From NCBI GenBank assembly GCA_031552195.1, contig JAVBMT010000009.1:1-64000 (forward strand): a DNA stretch of 64,000 bases. The letters run 5' to 3'. This document shows, in pieces, positions 8,316-17,419 of the stretch. Position 1 is the stretch's first letter. The number at the start of each line of letters is the position of its first letter. This DNA is from JAVBMP01 sp031552195 (GTDB taxonomy: Bacteria; Desulfobacterota; Desulfovibrionia; Desulfovibrionales; Desulfovibrionaceae). Under the pieces are notes generated by a model. It saw nothing but the letters and a program-made list of their open reading frames with translations, searched no databases and was not told the origin of the DNA. The position numbers were made by a program, and so were the translations under genes.

Positions 8316-9545
8316 GTGTTGCTGTACATTCATGTCCCTTTTTGCCGCAAGCGCTGCAATTATTGCGCTTTTTACTCTAACGCCCTGCCGGGGGCGGCGG
8401 ATGATCAATCCGCCGTTCCGGCGGAGCTTAGGGCCTATCAGAAAATTTTGCTGCAGGAAATCGCCCTTTGGGGGGCGCGCCTCGGCCCGGTAAAGGTTGA
8501 AAGCGTATTTTTCGGCGGCGGAACCCCCAGCCTTTTGCCCATAGATTCGGTCAACCGCATATTGGAGGCCCTGCGCAAGAACTTCACCGTTCTGCCCGGC
8601 GCGGAGGTCAGTTTCGAGGCCAACCCGGAATCTTTGCTGCGCTTCGGCTACGCGGCGGAACTGCTGCGTTCCGGCGTCAACCGCCTTTCCATAGGCGTGC
8701 AAAGCCTGAATGACGGAGAACTTGAATTCCTGGGCCGCCCGCACAGCTCCAGGGAAGCATTGGCCGCTTATGACCTGGCCAGGGTTTGCGGCTTTAAAAA
8801 CATCAACCTGGACCTGATCTGGGGTTTGCCGGGGCAAAGGGTCAGCCAGTGGCTTGAGCAGCTTAAGACCGTCTGGACCTTGCAACCGCAGCACCTTTCC
8901 TGTTACGGGCTGACCCTGGAAGAAGGCAGCCCCCTGCAACTGCGGCATGCGGCGGGCGAATTCGAACTGCCGCCGGAGAAAGAGCAGGCCGCCATGTACG
9001 CCTATGGAACGGAATACCTTGAAAGCAAAGGTTTCATCCATTACGAAATTTCCAACTTCGCGCGCATGGGCTTCAAGTGCCGCCACAATCTCGGTTACTG
9101 GGAAGGGCAGGACTACCTTGGCTTCGGCCCTTCGGCCACCTCCACTTTGGGCAAGCTGCGCTGGACCAACCCGCCCGACCTTTCCCTCTGGGCGGCTGAA
9201 ACCGTTTCCGGCGAATGCGGCAAAAATCCGGAAGAACTGGATAAGGTAACGCAGGCGCTTGAGTTTGTAATGCTGCGCCTGCGCACTGACCGTGGACTCA
9301 GCCTGAAGGCCTACCGCGAACTTACCGGGCGCGATTTCATGAAAGACAACAAAAAGTTCGTTGAAGCCCTGCATCAAAAAGGATTGATGCGCCTTTGCCG
9401 GGGGCATGTCAGCCTTAGCAACGAAGGCATGCTGGTTTCCAATTCCATTCTGGAACATATTTTTGAAAATACGGAAAAAAAGCTGCGCGAGAAGGAGGGG
9501 CTGATTCAAACGCGGTTGAAAACCGGCGACGTTGCCATAAATTAA
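8316..9545 (+). CDS. hemW: Radical SAM protein HemW (CPO-III-like haem chaperone)
   Basis: Radical SAM enzyme of 409 residues. The iron-sulfur cluster motif CxxxCxxC is at residues 10, 14 and 17 (CRKRCNYC), followed by the FFGGGTPSLL SAM-binding motif, and by EANPES and the GVQSL region typical of the HemN/HemW group. HemW proteins bind haem and are linked to haem transfer rather than coproporphyrinogen oxidation; the short N-terminus lacking the HemN extension supports HemW. The start codon appears to be GTG and no strong Shine-Dalgarno is adjacent, so the exact start is less certain. A hairpin (8271-8277/8282-8288) lies upstream. Confidence 0.93.
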   Translation: MLLYIHVPFCRKRCNYCAFYSNALPGAADDQSAVPAELRAYQKILLQEIALWGARLGPVKVESVFFGGGTPSLLPIDSVNRILEALRKNFTVLPGAEVSFEANPESLLRFGYAAELLRSGVNRLSIGVQSLNDGELEFLGRPHSSREALAAYDLARVCGFKNINLDLIWGLPGQRVSQWLEQLKTVWTLQPQHLSCYGLTLEEGSPLQLRHAAGEFELPPEKEQAAMYAYGTEYLESKGFIHYEISNFARMGFKCRHNLGYWEGQDYLGFGPSATSTLGKLRWTNPPDLSLWAAETVSGECGKNPEELDKVTQALEFVMLRLRTDRGLSLKAYRELTGRDFMKDNKKFVEALHQKGLMRLCRGHVSLSNEGMLVSNSILEHIFENTEKKLREKEGLIQTRLKTGDVAIN

Positions 9546-9651
9546 ATTTATGCTATCCTTATCGGCAGGGCCTGATCAGTTTAACTTTCGGGCGAGAATC
9601 TTCAGCCCGTCGTCAGGAATGTGAATTAAAATCACAAAGGAGAGCAGCAAG

Positions 9652-10170
9652 ATGGCTAATTCGAAAACTTTTGACGCTATCAACGAACAAATCAAGTATG
9701 AGTTGTATTCCGCCTACCTCTACCTTTCAATGTCCGCCTATTTTTCCGACCTTGGCCTGCCCGGCTTCGCCCACTGGATGCGCATCCAGGTGCGTGAAGA
9801 ATCCTTCCACGCGCAAAAAATGTATAATTACCTGATAAGCCGGTCTTTTCGCGTGAACCTTCTGCCAATAGACGCCCCGCAGCATAGCTGGAAAAGTCCG
9901 CTTGACGTTATGGAAAACGCCTTGAAACATGAAAAAATGGTCACCGGGCGCCTTAACGGCATTATGGATACGGCCCTGAAAGAAAAAGACCACGCCAGTT
10001 CCATATTCATGCAGTGGTTCATCACCGAGCAGGTTGAAGAAGAGGAAAGCTTCGGAGAAATTGTGAATCAGCTCAAATTCATCAAGGCTGACGGCGCCGC
10101 CATGCTGGCTATGGACAAAGAGCTCGCCGCGCGCGTTTTCACCCCGCCTCCGGCCGCGGCCGCGGAATAG
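9652..10170 (+). CDS. ftnA: Non-haem ferritin (FtnA type)
   Basis: Iron-storage ferritin of 172 residues, a four-helix bundle that oxidises and stores iron in a 24-mer shell. Ferroxidase residues are visible: Glu17 (IKYELYSAYLYLS), Glu50 and His53 (REESFHAQKMY), and the later EQVEEEE helix with Glu and Gln ligands. The C-terminus is extended by a Pro/Ala-rich tail (TPPPAAAAE). AAAGGAG precedes the ATG. It is convergent with a TonB receptor gene, giving an iron-themed neighbourhood with a terminator and repeat element between them. Confidence 0.96.
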   Translation: MANSKTFDAINEQIKYELYSAYLYLSMSAYFSDLGLPGFAHWMRIQVREESFHAQKMYNYLISRSFRVNLLPIDAPQHSWKSPLDVMENALKHEKMVTGRLNGIMDTALKEKDHASSIFMQWFITEQVEEEESFGEIVNQLKFIKADGAAMLAMDKELAARVFTPPPAAAAE

Positions 10171-10205
10171 GGTTTTCCGGCCTGTGAACTTACCGCTATA
10201 ATTTG

Positions 10206-10238
10206 AAACGCCCCGCGCTGGAAAAGTGCGGGGCGTTT
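10206..10238 (+). terminator. Intrinsic terminator after ftnA
   Basis: An 11-bp perfect stem AAACGCCCCGC/GCGGGGCGTTT (10206-10216 with 10228-10238), loop GCTGGAAAAGT, ending in TTT. It lies 36 bases after the ftnA stop. Confidence 0.8.
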
Positions 10239-10258
10239 GCGGTGCAGTCGCCGGGGTA

Positions 10259-10511
10259 TTTTCAAAGTTAAAATGCTTTAATTTTATCATACACGTTCAA
10301 GCCGTTCCGTCTTGAACTGGAGCAGTCCAACTTTGAAAAAGTTGGACTGCTCTGCAAGGATTAGAAGATACATCCTTGCCGCGAGATGGTTGTAGGCGGG
10401 CTTTGCCAGCCGTTAAGCAATCATCTCAAAGCGAAAAAGTTCTAAAGGCACGCCGCGCTGCCCGCTTGCTGGCGTACGCTAACGCGTCCGCCAGAGCATT
10501 TATAAAATGCC
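10259..10511 (-). repeat. Structured intergenic element, copy A of the hairpin repeat family
   Basis: This gap between ftnA and the receptor gene is nearly all inverted repeats: 10295-10301/10311-10317, a perfect 15-bp stem 10320-10334/10338-10352, 10354-10361/10372-10379, and 10383-10388/10422-10427. Read on the minus strand, it begins directly at the stop codon of the receptor gene (TAG, then GCATTTTATAAATGC) and continues with a 60-base module (10442-10501) that matches 47565-47624 at 55 of 60 positions. Its far end (TTTTCAAAGTTAAAATGCT, 10259-10277) recurs exactly at 47553-47571 and with one change at 56041-56059. No protein-coding capacity is supported. Confidence 0.75.
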
Positions 10512-12616
10512 TAAAATTCGTAATGCAGGCTGAGAACCGCGCTGAAGCCGGGATAATAGTAATATTCCGGCTCATATTCCTGATTCAGGATGTTTTTGAG
10601 GGCGAGCACGCCCTTCATTTTATGTCCGTTTTCATCCTTATGTTCCAGCCCGATGGAAAAATCGAGCTGCTGCCCGGCCTTGTGTTCATACCAGATAGCG
10701 TCGCTTCCGCCGTCAAATTTATAATTGTCGGCCAGGCGGTAGGAGAGGTCGGTGAACAGGCGGGTTTTTTCCTGAATATCGTGCTCCCATTTTACGCCGA
10801 CGGTTCCCCAGGCTTCAGGCACGCGGTTGTCCTCCGTGCTGTACCAGCCGTGGTCAAGCTTGGTGTGAAGCAGGGTAAGGTTGCCGTAGGGGGTGAACCC
10901 GGTTCCCGGAATGCGCCAGGCGGCGGCAAGCTCGAAGCCGTATGATTCATAAGTGGCGGCGTTGACGGTCTGGTTCACGCTCCAGGTGGTGTTGGGAATG
11001 TAGTAGAGCACCTTGGTGGTCATCATGTCGTCGATCTTGCTGTAGAAGATGGAGGCGTCGATATCCAGGTTTTCGTCGTTGTAACGTACGCCGGCTTCAT
11101 AGGTGTAGGATTTTTCCGGCTTCAGGTCCTGGTTGGGCACAAGATAGATTCCGGCCCCGGTGAATTGCGAACCTATGTCCGGAACGCGGTAACCCTGGGA
11201 ATATTGCAGGCGGAAGGCGTAGTTGTCCAGGCCGGTGTAAACCAGCCCCAGGTTGCCCACCAGGCTGGAGTTGTTGGCGGAATCGGTGAACTCGGGGTTT
11301 TTGTCGTTCCGGTCTATCTTGCTGATGGTCCAGCTCTGGCGCAGGCCGCCGGTAACGGCCCAGCCTTCCGCGAAGTTCCATTCGTCCTGGACGAACATGG
11401 CCATTGTCTGTTGCGATCCTGTGTAAAAGTAAGTGTTGGGGTCATAAGCGTTTATAGCTTTGTTGCGCAGATCGTCATACAAAAATTCCGCTCCGGCCGT
11501 CACCAGGTGTGAATCGAAAAACAGCCAGTCCGTTTGCATGGTCAGGCCGCTCAGGTCTGCCATATCCTGAAGCCAGGAATCGTTGTTCGTGGTGCCGTCG
11601 TTGCTGATGCCCTGCTGCACGGTATCGCGCTGCTGATAGAACGCGGTCAGGGTGAATTTGGTGAAGTTGTCGGTAAGGTCGTTCAGTTCCAGCTTTCCGG
11701 TGTATGTATTGCGCCGGTTTTTCGGAAAATCCGAAAGATAGTAGACCTGCGGGTCGTCCATGTCGTAAAGGATCATGCGCAAGTCGCTGAAGTCGAATAT
11801 CGAGCTCATTTCCGCAACGTCGGAATCGTAATATTGGGCGGTGAAATTCAGGCTGCCGCCATCCCATTCGTACCCGAGCTGGCCGGAAAGGCTTTGGGTG
11901 GTGTATGAGCTGTGGTCGGCTTTGCCGCCCTGGGCCAGGCGACGGTCGTTGGCGTTGACCCCGCTGCCGGAAAAACGATAGGAAAATCCGTTGTAATCGC
12001 CGTAAACAGCCCCCCGGCCCCCGATGCCCATGGTGGAGGAATCAAGGTCGAGCCCGGCCCGGAAACCTATCGGTTTGCCATCGCCCCCTTTCTTGGTGAT
12101 AATGTTGATAACCCCGCCGATGGCGTCTGAGCCGTAAAGCGAAGAGGCCGGACCCTTTATCACTTCAATGCGTTCGATGTCTTCCGGGTCGACGTTCATA
12201 AGCCCTTTGTTCATGTCTTCTTTAAAGACAGAATTCTGGCGCACCCCGTCTATGAGGTAAAGCACGCGCCCGGCTTCGAGGCCGCGCAGCGAGATCATGG
12301 CGTTGTTGCCGGCCCCGCTTTTTCCGGCGGAAAAAGACGCGCCCGGAACGTTGGTGAAGTGATCGGCCACTTCCGGCGAAGGGTGTTCCTCAATTTCCGT
12401 TTTGTTGACCACTGAAACGGACATGGGAATTTCGCGCAGGTCCGCTTCGACGCGGGTTGCCGTAACCATTATCGGGGCTATGCTTACGGAGGCCGGAGTT
12501 TCCTCTCCGTCCGCGCGTTGCGGAATTTCCGCCAGGGCCAAGGCCGGGACGGAAAAGGCCGATAGCGAAAAAAATACGAAAGCGGTTGTACGGGCGAGCG
12601 ATTTTTTCAGATTCAC
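10511..12616 (-). CDS. TonB-dependent outer membrane receptor
   Basis: Outer-membrane active transporter of 701 residues with a signal peptide (cleavage near ALA at about 28-30), a TonB-box-like IMVTATR at about residue 49, an N-terminal plug (LRGLEAGRVLYLIDGVRQ and the IERIEVIKGPASSLYGSDAIGG signature) and a 22-strand barrel ending in an aromatic residue (SLHYEF). These features are those of siderophore, haem and cobalamin receptors of the FepA/CirA/BtuB group. The substrate cannot be read from the sequence; convergent ferritin and the Fur-like promoter argue for iron. The start is GTG with AGGAGG just upstream. It lacks adjacent TonB/ExbBD or ABC genes. Confidence 0.95.
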   Translation of the reverse strand: MNLKKSLARTTAFVFFSLSAFSVPALALAEIPQRADGEETPASVSIAPIMVTATRVEADLREIPMSVSVVNKTEIEEHPSPEVADHFTNVPGASFSAGKSGAGNNAMISLRGLEAGRVLYLIDGVRQNSVFKEDMNKGLMNVDPEDIERIEVIKGPASSLYGSDAIGGVINIITKKGGDGKPIGFRAGLDLDSSTMGIGGRGAVYGDYNGFSYRFSGSGVNANDRRLAQGGKADHSSYTTQSLSGQLGYEWDGGSLNFTAQYYDSDVAEMSSIFDFSDLRMILYDMDDPQVYYLSDFPKNRRNTYTGKLELNDLTDNFTKFTLTAFYQQRDTVQQGISNDGTTNNDSWLQDMADLSGLTMQTDWLFFDSHLVTAGAEFLYDDLRNKAINAYDPNTYFYTGSQQTMAMFVQDEWNFAEGWAVTGGLRQSWTISKIDRNDKNPEFTDSANNSSLVGNLGLVYTGLDNYAFRLQYSQGYRVPDIGSQFTGAGIYLVPNQDLKPEKSYTYEAGVRYNDENLDIDASIFYSKIDDMMTTKVLYYIPNTTWSVNQTVNAATYESYGFELAAAWRIPGTGFTPYGNLTLLHTKLDHGWYSTEDNRVPEAWGTVGVKWEHDIQEKTRLFTDLSYRLADNYKFDGGSDAIWYEHKAGQQLDFSIGLEHKDENGHKMKGVLALKNILNQEYEPEYYYYPGFSAVLSLHYEF

Positions 12617-12831
12617 GAAGCCTCCTGCACGGTTTAAAAGTATACGCGACTCCAGATCCGCTGAATTTTTTGCTCAAAGGCTGCGTCAGACGGCCCTTTT
12701 TCTCCGGTAGGCGGCGAAGGGCAAATTTTCCCTTCGCAAGAGGTCCGTTTTCCTGTCTTTGGTGCAAAATCTTTATTGAAAGCGGCAGCTGGAGTTTAGC
12801 TGGGAAAAAGCGCAAAAAGTGAATAAAGACC

Positions 12832-12865
12832 TTTATATAGAAAACGAGAATTAAATTCAATATCA
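12832..12865 (-). promoter_or_regulatory. Promoter of the TonB receptor with overlapping Fur-like site
   Basis: On the minus strand TTGAAT (12855-12860) and TATAAA (12832-12837) are spaced exactly 17 bases. A 15-base sequence at 12851-12865 (TGATATTGAATTTAA on the minus strand) matches 10 of 14 positions of the 7-1-7 Fur consensus and covers the -35 element, a position compatible with iron repression. The transcript would carry a leader of about 200 bases. Confidence 0.45.
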
Positions 12866-13213
12866 TTTACGTGGGAAATAGAAATAGGAGCGATTTGTCT
12901 TCAAATTGCCGGGCCTGACGCCCGGCAGGCAGCCGGAAAACGGCGCGGGCGCGGGGAAAACATATTGCCAAGGCGGCCTGGCGCGAAAAGGGAAGTGAAG
13001 CGAAAGGCCAACAGAACGGCGGGCAGGGTGTTTGGAGGGCAAATTAACTGTGAGAAAATTTATCCGCCTCGGGGGGCGGCTACAGCGCCCGCAAGGGATG
13101 CTGCCGCTCCTTTGCGCATGCGGAAAAGGCAAAGCCTTTCATGCCCGCCCGGCAAAGAAAGATCGCGCGGCAAAAGGTTTTATGCATAATTGCAAGATTA
13201 AGGCGCGCCGGAT
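12866..13213. other. Intergenic stretch without a supported gene
   Basis: Short frames exist on both strands but none has a convincing ribosome binding site or a recognisable product. A small inverted repeat (GCCGGGC...GCCCGGC, 12908-12925) is visible; nothing else stands out. Confidence 0.5.
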
Positions 13214-14287
13214 TCAGGCGGGCGGGTGATCCGCCTCCGCCGCCGTGCGGAGCTGGCCGCAGGCCGCGTTGATATCCTGCCCTTTGCTCTTGCGTAAAAT
13301 GGCGGTTACGCCCCTGTCCCAGAGGTATTTTTCAAAGGCCAGCACCTGCCCGCGTTCCGGAGCTTTGTACGGCGCGTCGCCCGAGGCGGGCGGGTTGTAG
13401 GCTATGAGGTTCAGCTTTGATTTGATTTTGGACATAATTTTGACCAGTTCCCTGGCGTGTTCCAGAGAATCGTTCACTCCGCCCAGCAAGAGATATTCAA
13501 AGGTCAGTTTTTCCCTTGTTTTCAGAGGGTAGGCGGCCAAGGCCGCCAGAAGTTCCGGCAAAGGCCAGCGCGCGGCCTTGGGCATGATCCGCTCGCGCAG
13601 GGCCTGGTTGGGGGCGTGCAGGGAAACCGCCAGGTAGGCCAGGCCGCTTTCGCCCAGCTCTTTCAGGCCTTTTTCGATGCCGCAGGTTGAAACGGTGATG
13701 CGCCGGGGCGAAAAAGCCAGGCCCTGCTCGTTGTTCAGGGCTTCCAGCGCGCGCATCAGCTCGCGAAAATTCAGCAAAGGTTCGCCCATGCCCATGAAAA
13801 CCAGGTTGGCCGGGGCCGGGTGTTTGGCGGTGTGTCCGAGGTAGGCGCGGGCGAACAGCACCTGTCCGAGAATTTCCGCCATGCTCATGTTGCGTTTGAA
13901 ACCCATGCTTCCGGTGCTGCAAAAAGTGCAGCCCATGGCGCAACCCACCTGGCAGGAAAGGCATTGGGTGAAGCGCTCGCGCCCGTTTTGCGCTTCGCTG
14001 GGTATGAGCACGGTTTCGATCAGTTCTCCGTCGGCCAGGCGCAGCAGAAATTTGACTGTTCCGTCCGCGCTTTTTTCCTCGCGCACCAGTTCCGGCCAGA
14101 CTATAACGGCTTTTTCATTCAAAAGCGCGCGGGTCTCTTTGGCCAGGTTGAGCATTTCGTCAAAGTCGCGCGCGCCTTTTTGCCAAAGCCACTGCCAGAC
14201 TTGCCTGGCCCGGAAGGGGGCCTGGCCCAGTTCCTGCGTAAAAAAAGTTTCGAGTTCGGGAAAGGTGAGGTTGAGGATATTGATCAT
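13214..14287 (-). CDS. rlmN: Dual-specificity 23S rRNA A2503 / tRNA A37 C2-methyltransferase RlmN
   Basis: Radical SAM methyltransferase of 357 residues that methylates C2 of A2503 in 23S rRNA and A37 of some tRNAs. The cluster motif is CAMGCTFC, preceded by the FTQCLSCQVGC region; the methylated catalytic cysteine is in NAACGQL near the C-terminus. FMGMGEPLLN and SLHAPN are further family signatures. The N-terminal accessory domain (FRARQVWQWLWQKG) is also intact. Downstream of paaK on the same strand but separated from it by a hairpin. Confidence 0.98.
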   Translation of the reverse strand: MINILNLTFPELETFFTQELGQAPFRARQVWQWLWQKGARDFDEMLNLAKETRALLNEKAVIVWPELVREEKSADGTVKFLLRLADGELIETVLIPSEAQNGRERFTQCLSCQVGCAMGCTFCSTGSMGFKRNMSMAEILGQVLFARAYLGHTAKHPAPANLVFMGMGEPLLNFRELMRALEALNNEQGLAFSPRRITVSTCGIEKGLKELGESGLAYLAVSLHAPNQALRERIMPKAARWPLPELLAALAAYPLKTREKLTFEYLLLGGVNDSLEHARELVKIMSKIKSKLNLIAYNPPASGDAPYKAPERGQVLAFEKYLWDRGVTAILRKSKGQDINAACGQLRTAAEADHPPA

Positions 14288-14340
14288 AGACTTAGGGCGG
14301 CCCGCCGCTACAAGGGAGAAAAGTTCAGGAAGTTTGACGG

Positions 14341-14386
14341 GCTTCGGCGGGAAGGGGCACTGTTTTGGCCGCCTTCCCGCCGAAGC
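14341..14386 (-). terminator. Hairpin between paaK and rlmN
   Basis: Perfect 15-bp stem, 14341-14355 with 14372-14386 (GCTTCGGCGGGAAGG). It lies 16 bases after the paaK stop. A T-run is missing, so it may act as a weak terminator or an mRNA-stabilising stem. Confidence 0.5.
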
Positions 14387-14401
14387 GGTCGGTTTGCTCG
14401 C

Positions 14402-15712
14402 TTAATACACGTTGCGCTGGTCAATGACGCGCACGGCCTTGCCTTCGCTCTTGGGCAGGCTGTTCCTCTGCACCAGGTCGATTTTCGGCGTGACCAGTAT
14501 TTCATCGGCCAGGCGCTGGGCAATGCGCTTTTGCAGCCCGGTAAGGGAACGCATGTCTTCAACGAAGAATTCGTCGCGAATTTCCACCTTCACGCGCACG
14601 TCGTCGCGGTCTCCTTCGCGTTCGAGAACGATAACGTAGTTCTGCTCAACTTCGTCAAAGGCCATGAGCACCTGCTCGATCTGCATCGGGTAGACGTTGC
14701 AGCCCTTGATGATGAACATGTCGTCAGAGCGGCCCAGAATGCGGTCGATGCGGCGGTGTTTGCGCCCGCAGGGGCATTCGCCGGGCAAGATGCGGGTAAG
14801 GTCGCGGGTGCGGTAGCGCAGGATGGGCATGCCCCGGCGGGTGAGCGTGGTCATGATGAGTTCGCCCACTTCCCCGTCCGGCTTCGGCTCAAGGGTTTTC
14901 GGGTCGACTATTTCCATTATGTAGGAGTCTTCCCATACGTGCAGGCCGTTCTGGTGAACGCATTCAAAGGCCACGCCCGGGCCGTTCATTTCGGAAAGCC
15001 CGTAAGAATTGTAAGCCTTGATTCCGAACATGGCTTCGATGCGGCGGCGGGTTTCGTCCGTGTGCGGCTCCGCCCCGATAAGGGCCATGCGCACCGGCAG
15101 GGTGGTGATGTCTTCGCCAGCCTCCATCAGCGCCGTGCCCAGGTGCAGTGCGTAAGAAGGAATTATGTGCAGGGCGGTGACTTTGAAATCGCGTATGAAC
15201 ATGATCTGACGGCGGGTGTTGCCCGTGCCGGAGGGTATGGTCAGGCAGCCCAGGCGTTCCGCCCCGGCATGGATGCCCAGACCTCCGGTGAAGAGGCCGT
15301 AGCCGGCGATATTCTGGAAAACGTCCGTTTTGCGCATGCCGGCCATGTACATGCAGCGGGCCATGAGGTCGGCCCAGGTATTGAGGTCGTCCTGGGTGTG
15401 GTGAATGACCGTGGGCGCGCCGGTGGTGCCGCTGGAGGCGTGCAGGCGCACCAGTTCGCTGTGGGGCACGGTGACCAGGCCGTAAGGGTACTGGCCGCGC
15501 AGGTCGTCTTTGCTTGTGGCGGGAATGCGGCGCAGGTCGTCCAGGCTTTTGATGTTTTCCGGGCTGACCCCGGCCTCGCCAAGGCGTGCGGCGTAGAAGG
15601 GCGATTTCATCGCCTGGGCTACGGTGTTACGCAAACGCGCCAGTTGGGTGGTTCTGATCTCGTCGGCGGACCAGGTTTCCGCTATGTCAAAATAGTCAAT
15701 GGCGTGGCTCAT
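14402..15712 (-). CDS. paaK: Phenylacetate-CoA ligase family enzyme
   Basis: AMP-forming acyl-CoA ligase of 436 residues. The ATP-binding P-loop-like motif is SSGTTGAPTV, followed by YGLSEMNGPG, TLTRRGMPILRYRTRD and the C-terminal hinge and lid region ending with LPKSEGKAVRVID (catalytic lysine). It activates phenylacetate or related aryl acids to CoA thioesters. In sulfate reducers such ligases commonly accompany indolepyruvate oxidoreductase and amino acid transport and may act in the reverse direction to conserve ATP; neither partner is adjacent here, although a LIV transporter lies at 47743-52955. The substrate is not certain. Confidence 0.94.
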   Translation of the reverse strand: MSHAIDYFDIAETWSADEIRTTQLARLRNTVAQAMKSPFYAARLGEAGVSPENIKSLDDLRRIPATSKDDLRGQYPYGLVTVPHSELVRLHASSGTTGAPTVIHHTQDDLNTWADLMARCMYMAGMRKTDVFQNIAGYGLFTGGLGIHAGAERLGCLTIPSGTGNTRRQIMFIRDFKVTALHIIPSYALHLGTALMEAGEDITTLPVRMALIGAEPHTDETRRRIEAMFGIKAYNSYGLSEMNGPGVAFECVHQNGLHVWEDSYIMEIVDPKTLEPKPDGEVGELIMTTLTRRGMPILRYRTRDLTRILPGECPCGRKHRRIDRILGRSDDMFIIKGCNVYPMQIEQVLMAFDEVEQNYVIVLEREGDRDDVRVKVEIRDEFFVEDMRSLTGLQKRIAQRLADEILVTPKIDLVQRNSLPKSEGKAVRVIDQRNVY

Positions 15713-16036
15713 GGCGTTTTCCTGTGGTTAGTGGATGCACGGCAAAAAGCGTGAATTCGCCGGGGTTATCCCTGGCAAGCCGGACGCGGAAGCTTTGCAA
15801 TTTAGAAATGCCGCCGCCTTTTAAAAGGCAAAAGGGCGACGCTTGCCTGGGGACGCCCAAACTTGAACGGCGCGGCCCACGGAGCGCCGCGTTTTACGTT
15901 CGCGGGCGGACGCGATGCGCCCGCCGGAACAAACCGGCATTTCCAATATTTAACTTGTTTCAGCATAGGCTTAACGGGTGGAAAGGGCAAGAGCGCGCAA
16001 GGGTGAAAAAACGGAACGGCGCAAAAAAAGTGGAAG
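15713..16036. other. Intergenic gap between paaK and xthA
   Basis: Upstream of paaK on the minus strand and downstream of xthA. I see GC-rich sequence without a supported gene, a recognisable terminator or a well-spaced promoter; TAACTTGTTT near 15951-15960 is only suggestive. Confidence 0.4.
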
Positions 16037-16801
16037 TCAGATATCCAGTTCCAGCCCGACCGGGCAGTGATCAGACCCTTCCACGTCCATTTCCAGCCAG
16101 GCGTCTTTGACGCGCGTTTTAAGCTCGTCTGAAACGAAGAAGTAGTCTATGCGCCAGCCCACGTTCCTTTTTCTGGCCTGCATGCGGAAGGACCACCAGG
16201 AGTAGTTGTCCGGAGCGTCGCCGTGCACGTGGCGGAAGGTGTCCACATAGCCGTGGTCCACCAGTTTGTCCAGCCAGGCCCGTTCTATGGGCAGAAAGCC
16301 GGACGTGCCTTCGTTTTCCTTGGGCCGGGCCAGGTCGACCGGTTTGTGGGCCGTGTTGAAATCTCCGCAGACCACAATGGGCTTCTGGCGGCGCTGTTCC
16401 TCCGCATAGGCGAGAAACGCGTCATAATAGCCCATTTTATAGGCGAGGCGTTCCTCGCCGTTTTGCCCGTTGGGAAAATAGACGTTCATGAAGTGAAAGG
16501 CCGGGTATTCCAGGTGCAGCAGGCGGCCTTCGCCTTTCCAGGCCGGGTCAGGCAGTTCGTAGCGCACGGCCAGGGGCTGGGGGCGCGAAAAAACCGCGAC
16601 GCCGGAATAGCCTTTGCGGTCGGCGCCCAGCCAATAGGCGTTGTAGCCTTGCGGGTCACGGTGTTCCGGGGGTATCTGCTCAGGCATGGCCTTGGTTTCC
16701 TGCAGGCCGACGACATCGGCCTGGCTGGCGGCGAACCACGACCAGTGCGGCTTTGAGCAGACCGCCCGGAATCCGTTGACGTTCCATGAATAAAGTTTCA
16801 T
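16037..16801 (-). CDS. xthA: Exodeoxyribonuclease III (AP endonuclease)
   Basis: Base-excision-repair enzyme of 254 residues that cleaves abasic sites and degrades 3' ends. Catalytic motifs of the EEP family are complete: WNVNGFRA, GLQETK (metal-binding Glu), GDFN (Asp and Asn), and SDHCPV (catalytic Asp-His pair). The start at 16801 (MKLYSWNVNG) matches the family N-terminus; upstream in-frame sequence overlaps efp and is not used. It lies 22 bases after efp in an apparent aroQ-efp-xthA operon. Confidence 0.97.
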   Translation of the reverse strand: MKLYSWNVNGFRAVCSKPHWSWFAASQADVVGLQETKAMPEQIPPEHRDPQGYNAYWLGADRKGYSGVAVFSRPQPLAVRYELPDPAWKGEGRLLHLEYPAFHFMNVYFPNGQNGEERLAYKMGYYDAFLAYAEEQRRQKPIVVCGDFNTAHKPVDLARPKENEGTSGFLPIERAWLDKLVDHGYVDTFRHVHGDAPDNYSWWSFRMQARKRNVGWRIDYFFVSDELKTRVKDAWLEMDVEGSDHCPVGLELDI

Positions 16802-16823
16802 AGCGCCGTGCCTCGCGGCTGGT

Positions 16824-17381
16824 TTATTCCCGGCCCAGGTATTCGCCGGAGCGGGTGTCAACCTTGACCATGTCGCCGATGTTGACGAAAATGGGAACCT
16901 GAATGACCAGCCCGGTTTCAAGGGTGGCGGGTTTGGTGACGTTGGAAACCGTGTCGCCCTTGACGCCCGGCTCGGTGTCCGTGACTTTCAGCACAAGCGA
17001 AGTGGGCAACTCAAGGTCGAGCGGCTGGCCGCGGAACAGCAGAACCTGCACCAATTGGCTTTCTTTCAGAAAGCCGTCTTTGCCGCCCGTGCTTTCTGCG
17101 GGGATGTGCAGCTGCTCGTAGCTGGTCAGGTCCATAAAAACCAGTTCGTCGCCTTCTTTATAAAGATATTGCATTTCGCGCACTTCAAGGTCGGGGCGTC
17201 CGACTTTCTCGCCGGAGCGGAAGGTGATGTCCTGCGTGCGCCCGTTGAGTATGTTGCGCAGCTTGGTGCGTATCATGGCGCCGCCCTTGCCGGGCTTGAA
17301 ATGTTGAAAATCAACTATTTCAAAGGGAACGTCATCAATTTCGATCTTCAGGCCTTTGCGAAAATCGGTAGTCGAATACAT
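16824..17381 (-). CDS. efp: Translation elongation factor P
   Basis: Rescues ribosomes stalled at polyproline; 185 residues, three beta-barrel (KOW, OB, OB) domains. The loop that carries the modifiable lysine is FKPGKGGA. The C-terminal signature (IQVPIFVNIGDMVKVDTRSGEYLGR) is complete. GGAGGA directly precedes a TTG-ATG pair; the ATG at 17381 is the better spaced start. The modification enzymes EpmA/EpmB are not seen in the window. AroQ lies immediately upstream, a frequent pairing. Confidence 0.98.
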   Translation of the reverse strand: MYSTTDFRKGLKIEIDDVPFEIVDFQHFKPGKGGAMIRTKLRNILNGRTQDITFRSGEKVGRPDLEVREMQYLYKEGDELVFMDLTSYEQLHIPAESTGGKDGFLKESQLVQVLLFRGQPLDLELPTSLVLKVTDTEPGVKGDTVSNVTKPATLETGLVIQVPIFVNIGDMVKVDTRSGEYLGRE

Positions 17382-17419
17382 CAATCCTCCAGGTATGAAC
17401 GTGGGTTGTAAAAATATGC

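Noticed and set aside
8109..9509. A 466-residue minus-strand open frame
   Set aside because: Opposite hemW, which has a full radical SAM signature; no domain in the antisense frame.
12617..12825. A cobalamin riboswitch in the leader of the TonB receptor
   Set aside because: No B12-box or other conserved core; only a short hairpin around GAAGGGAAAA is seen.
13820..15754. A 644-residue plus-strand open frame
   Set aside because: It lies opposite rlmN and paaK, has no ribosome binding site and shows low-complexity translation; a shadow of GC-rich genes.
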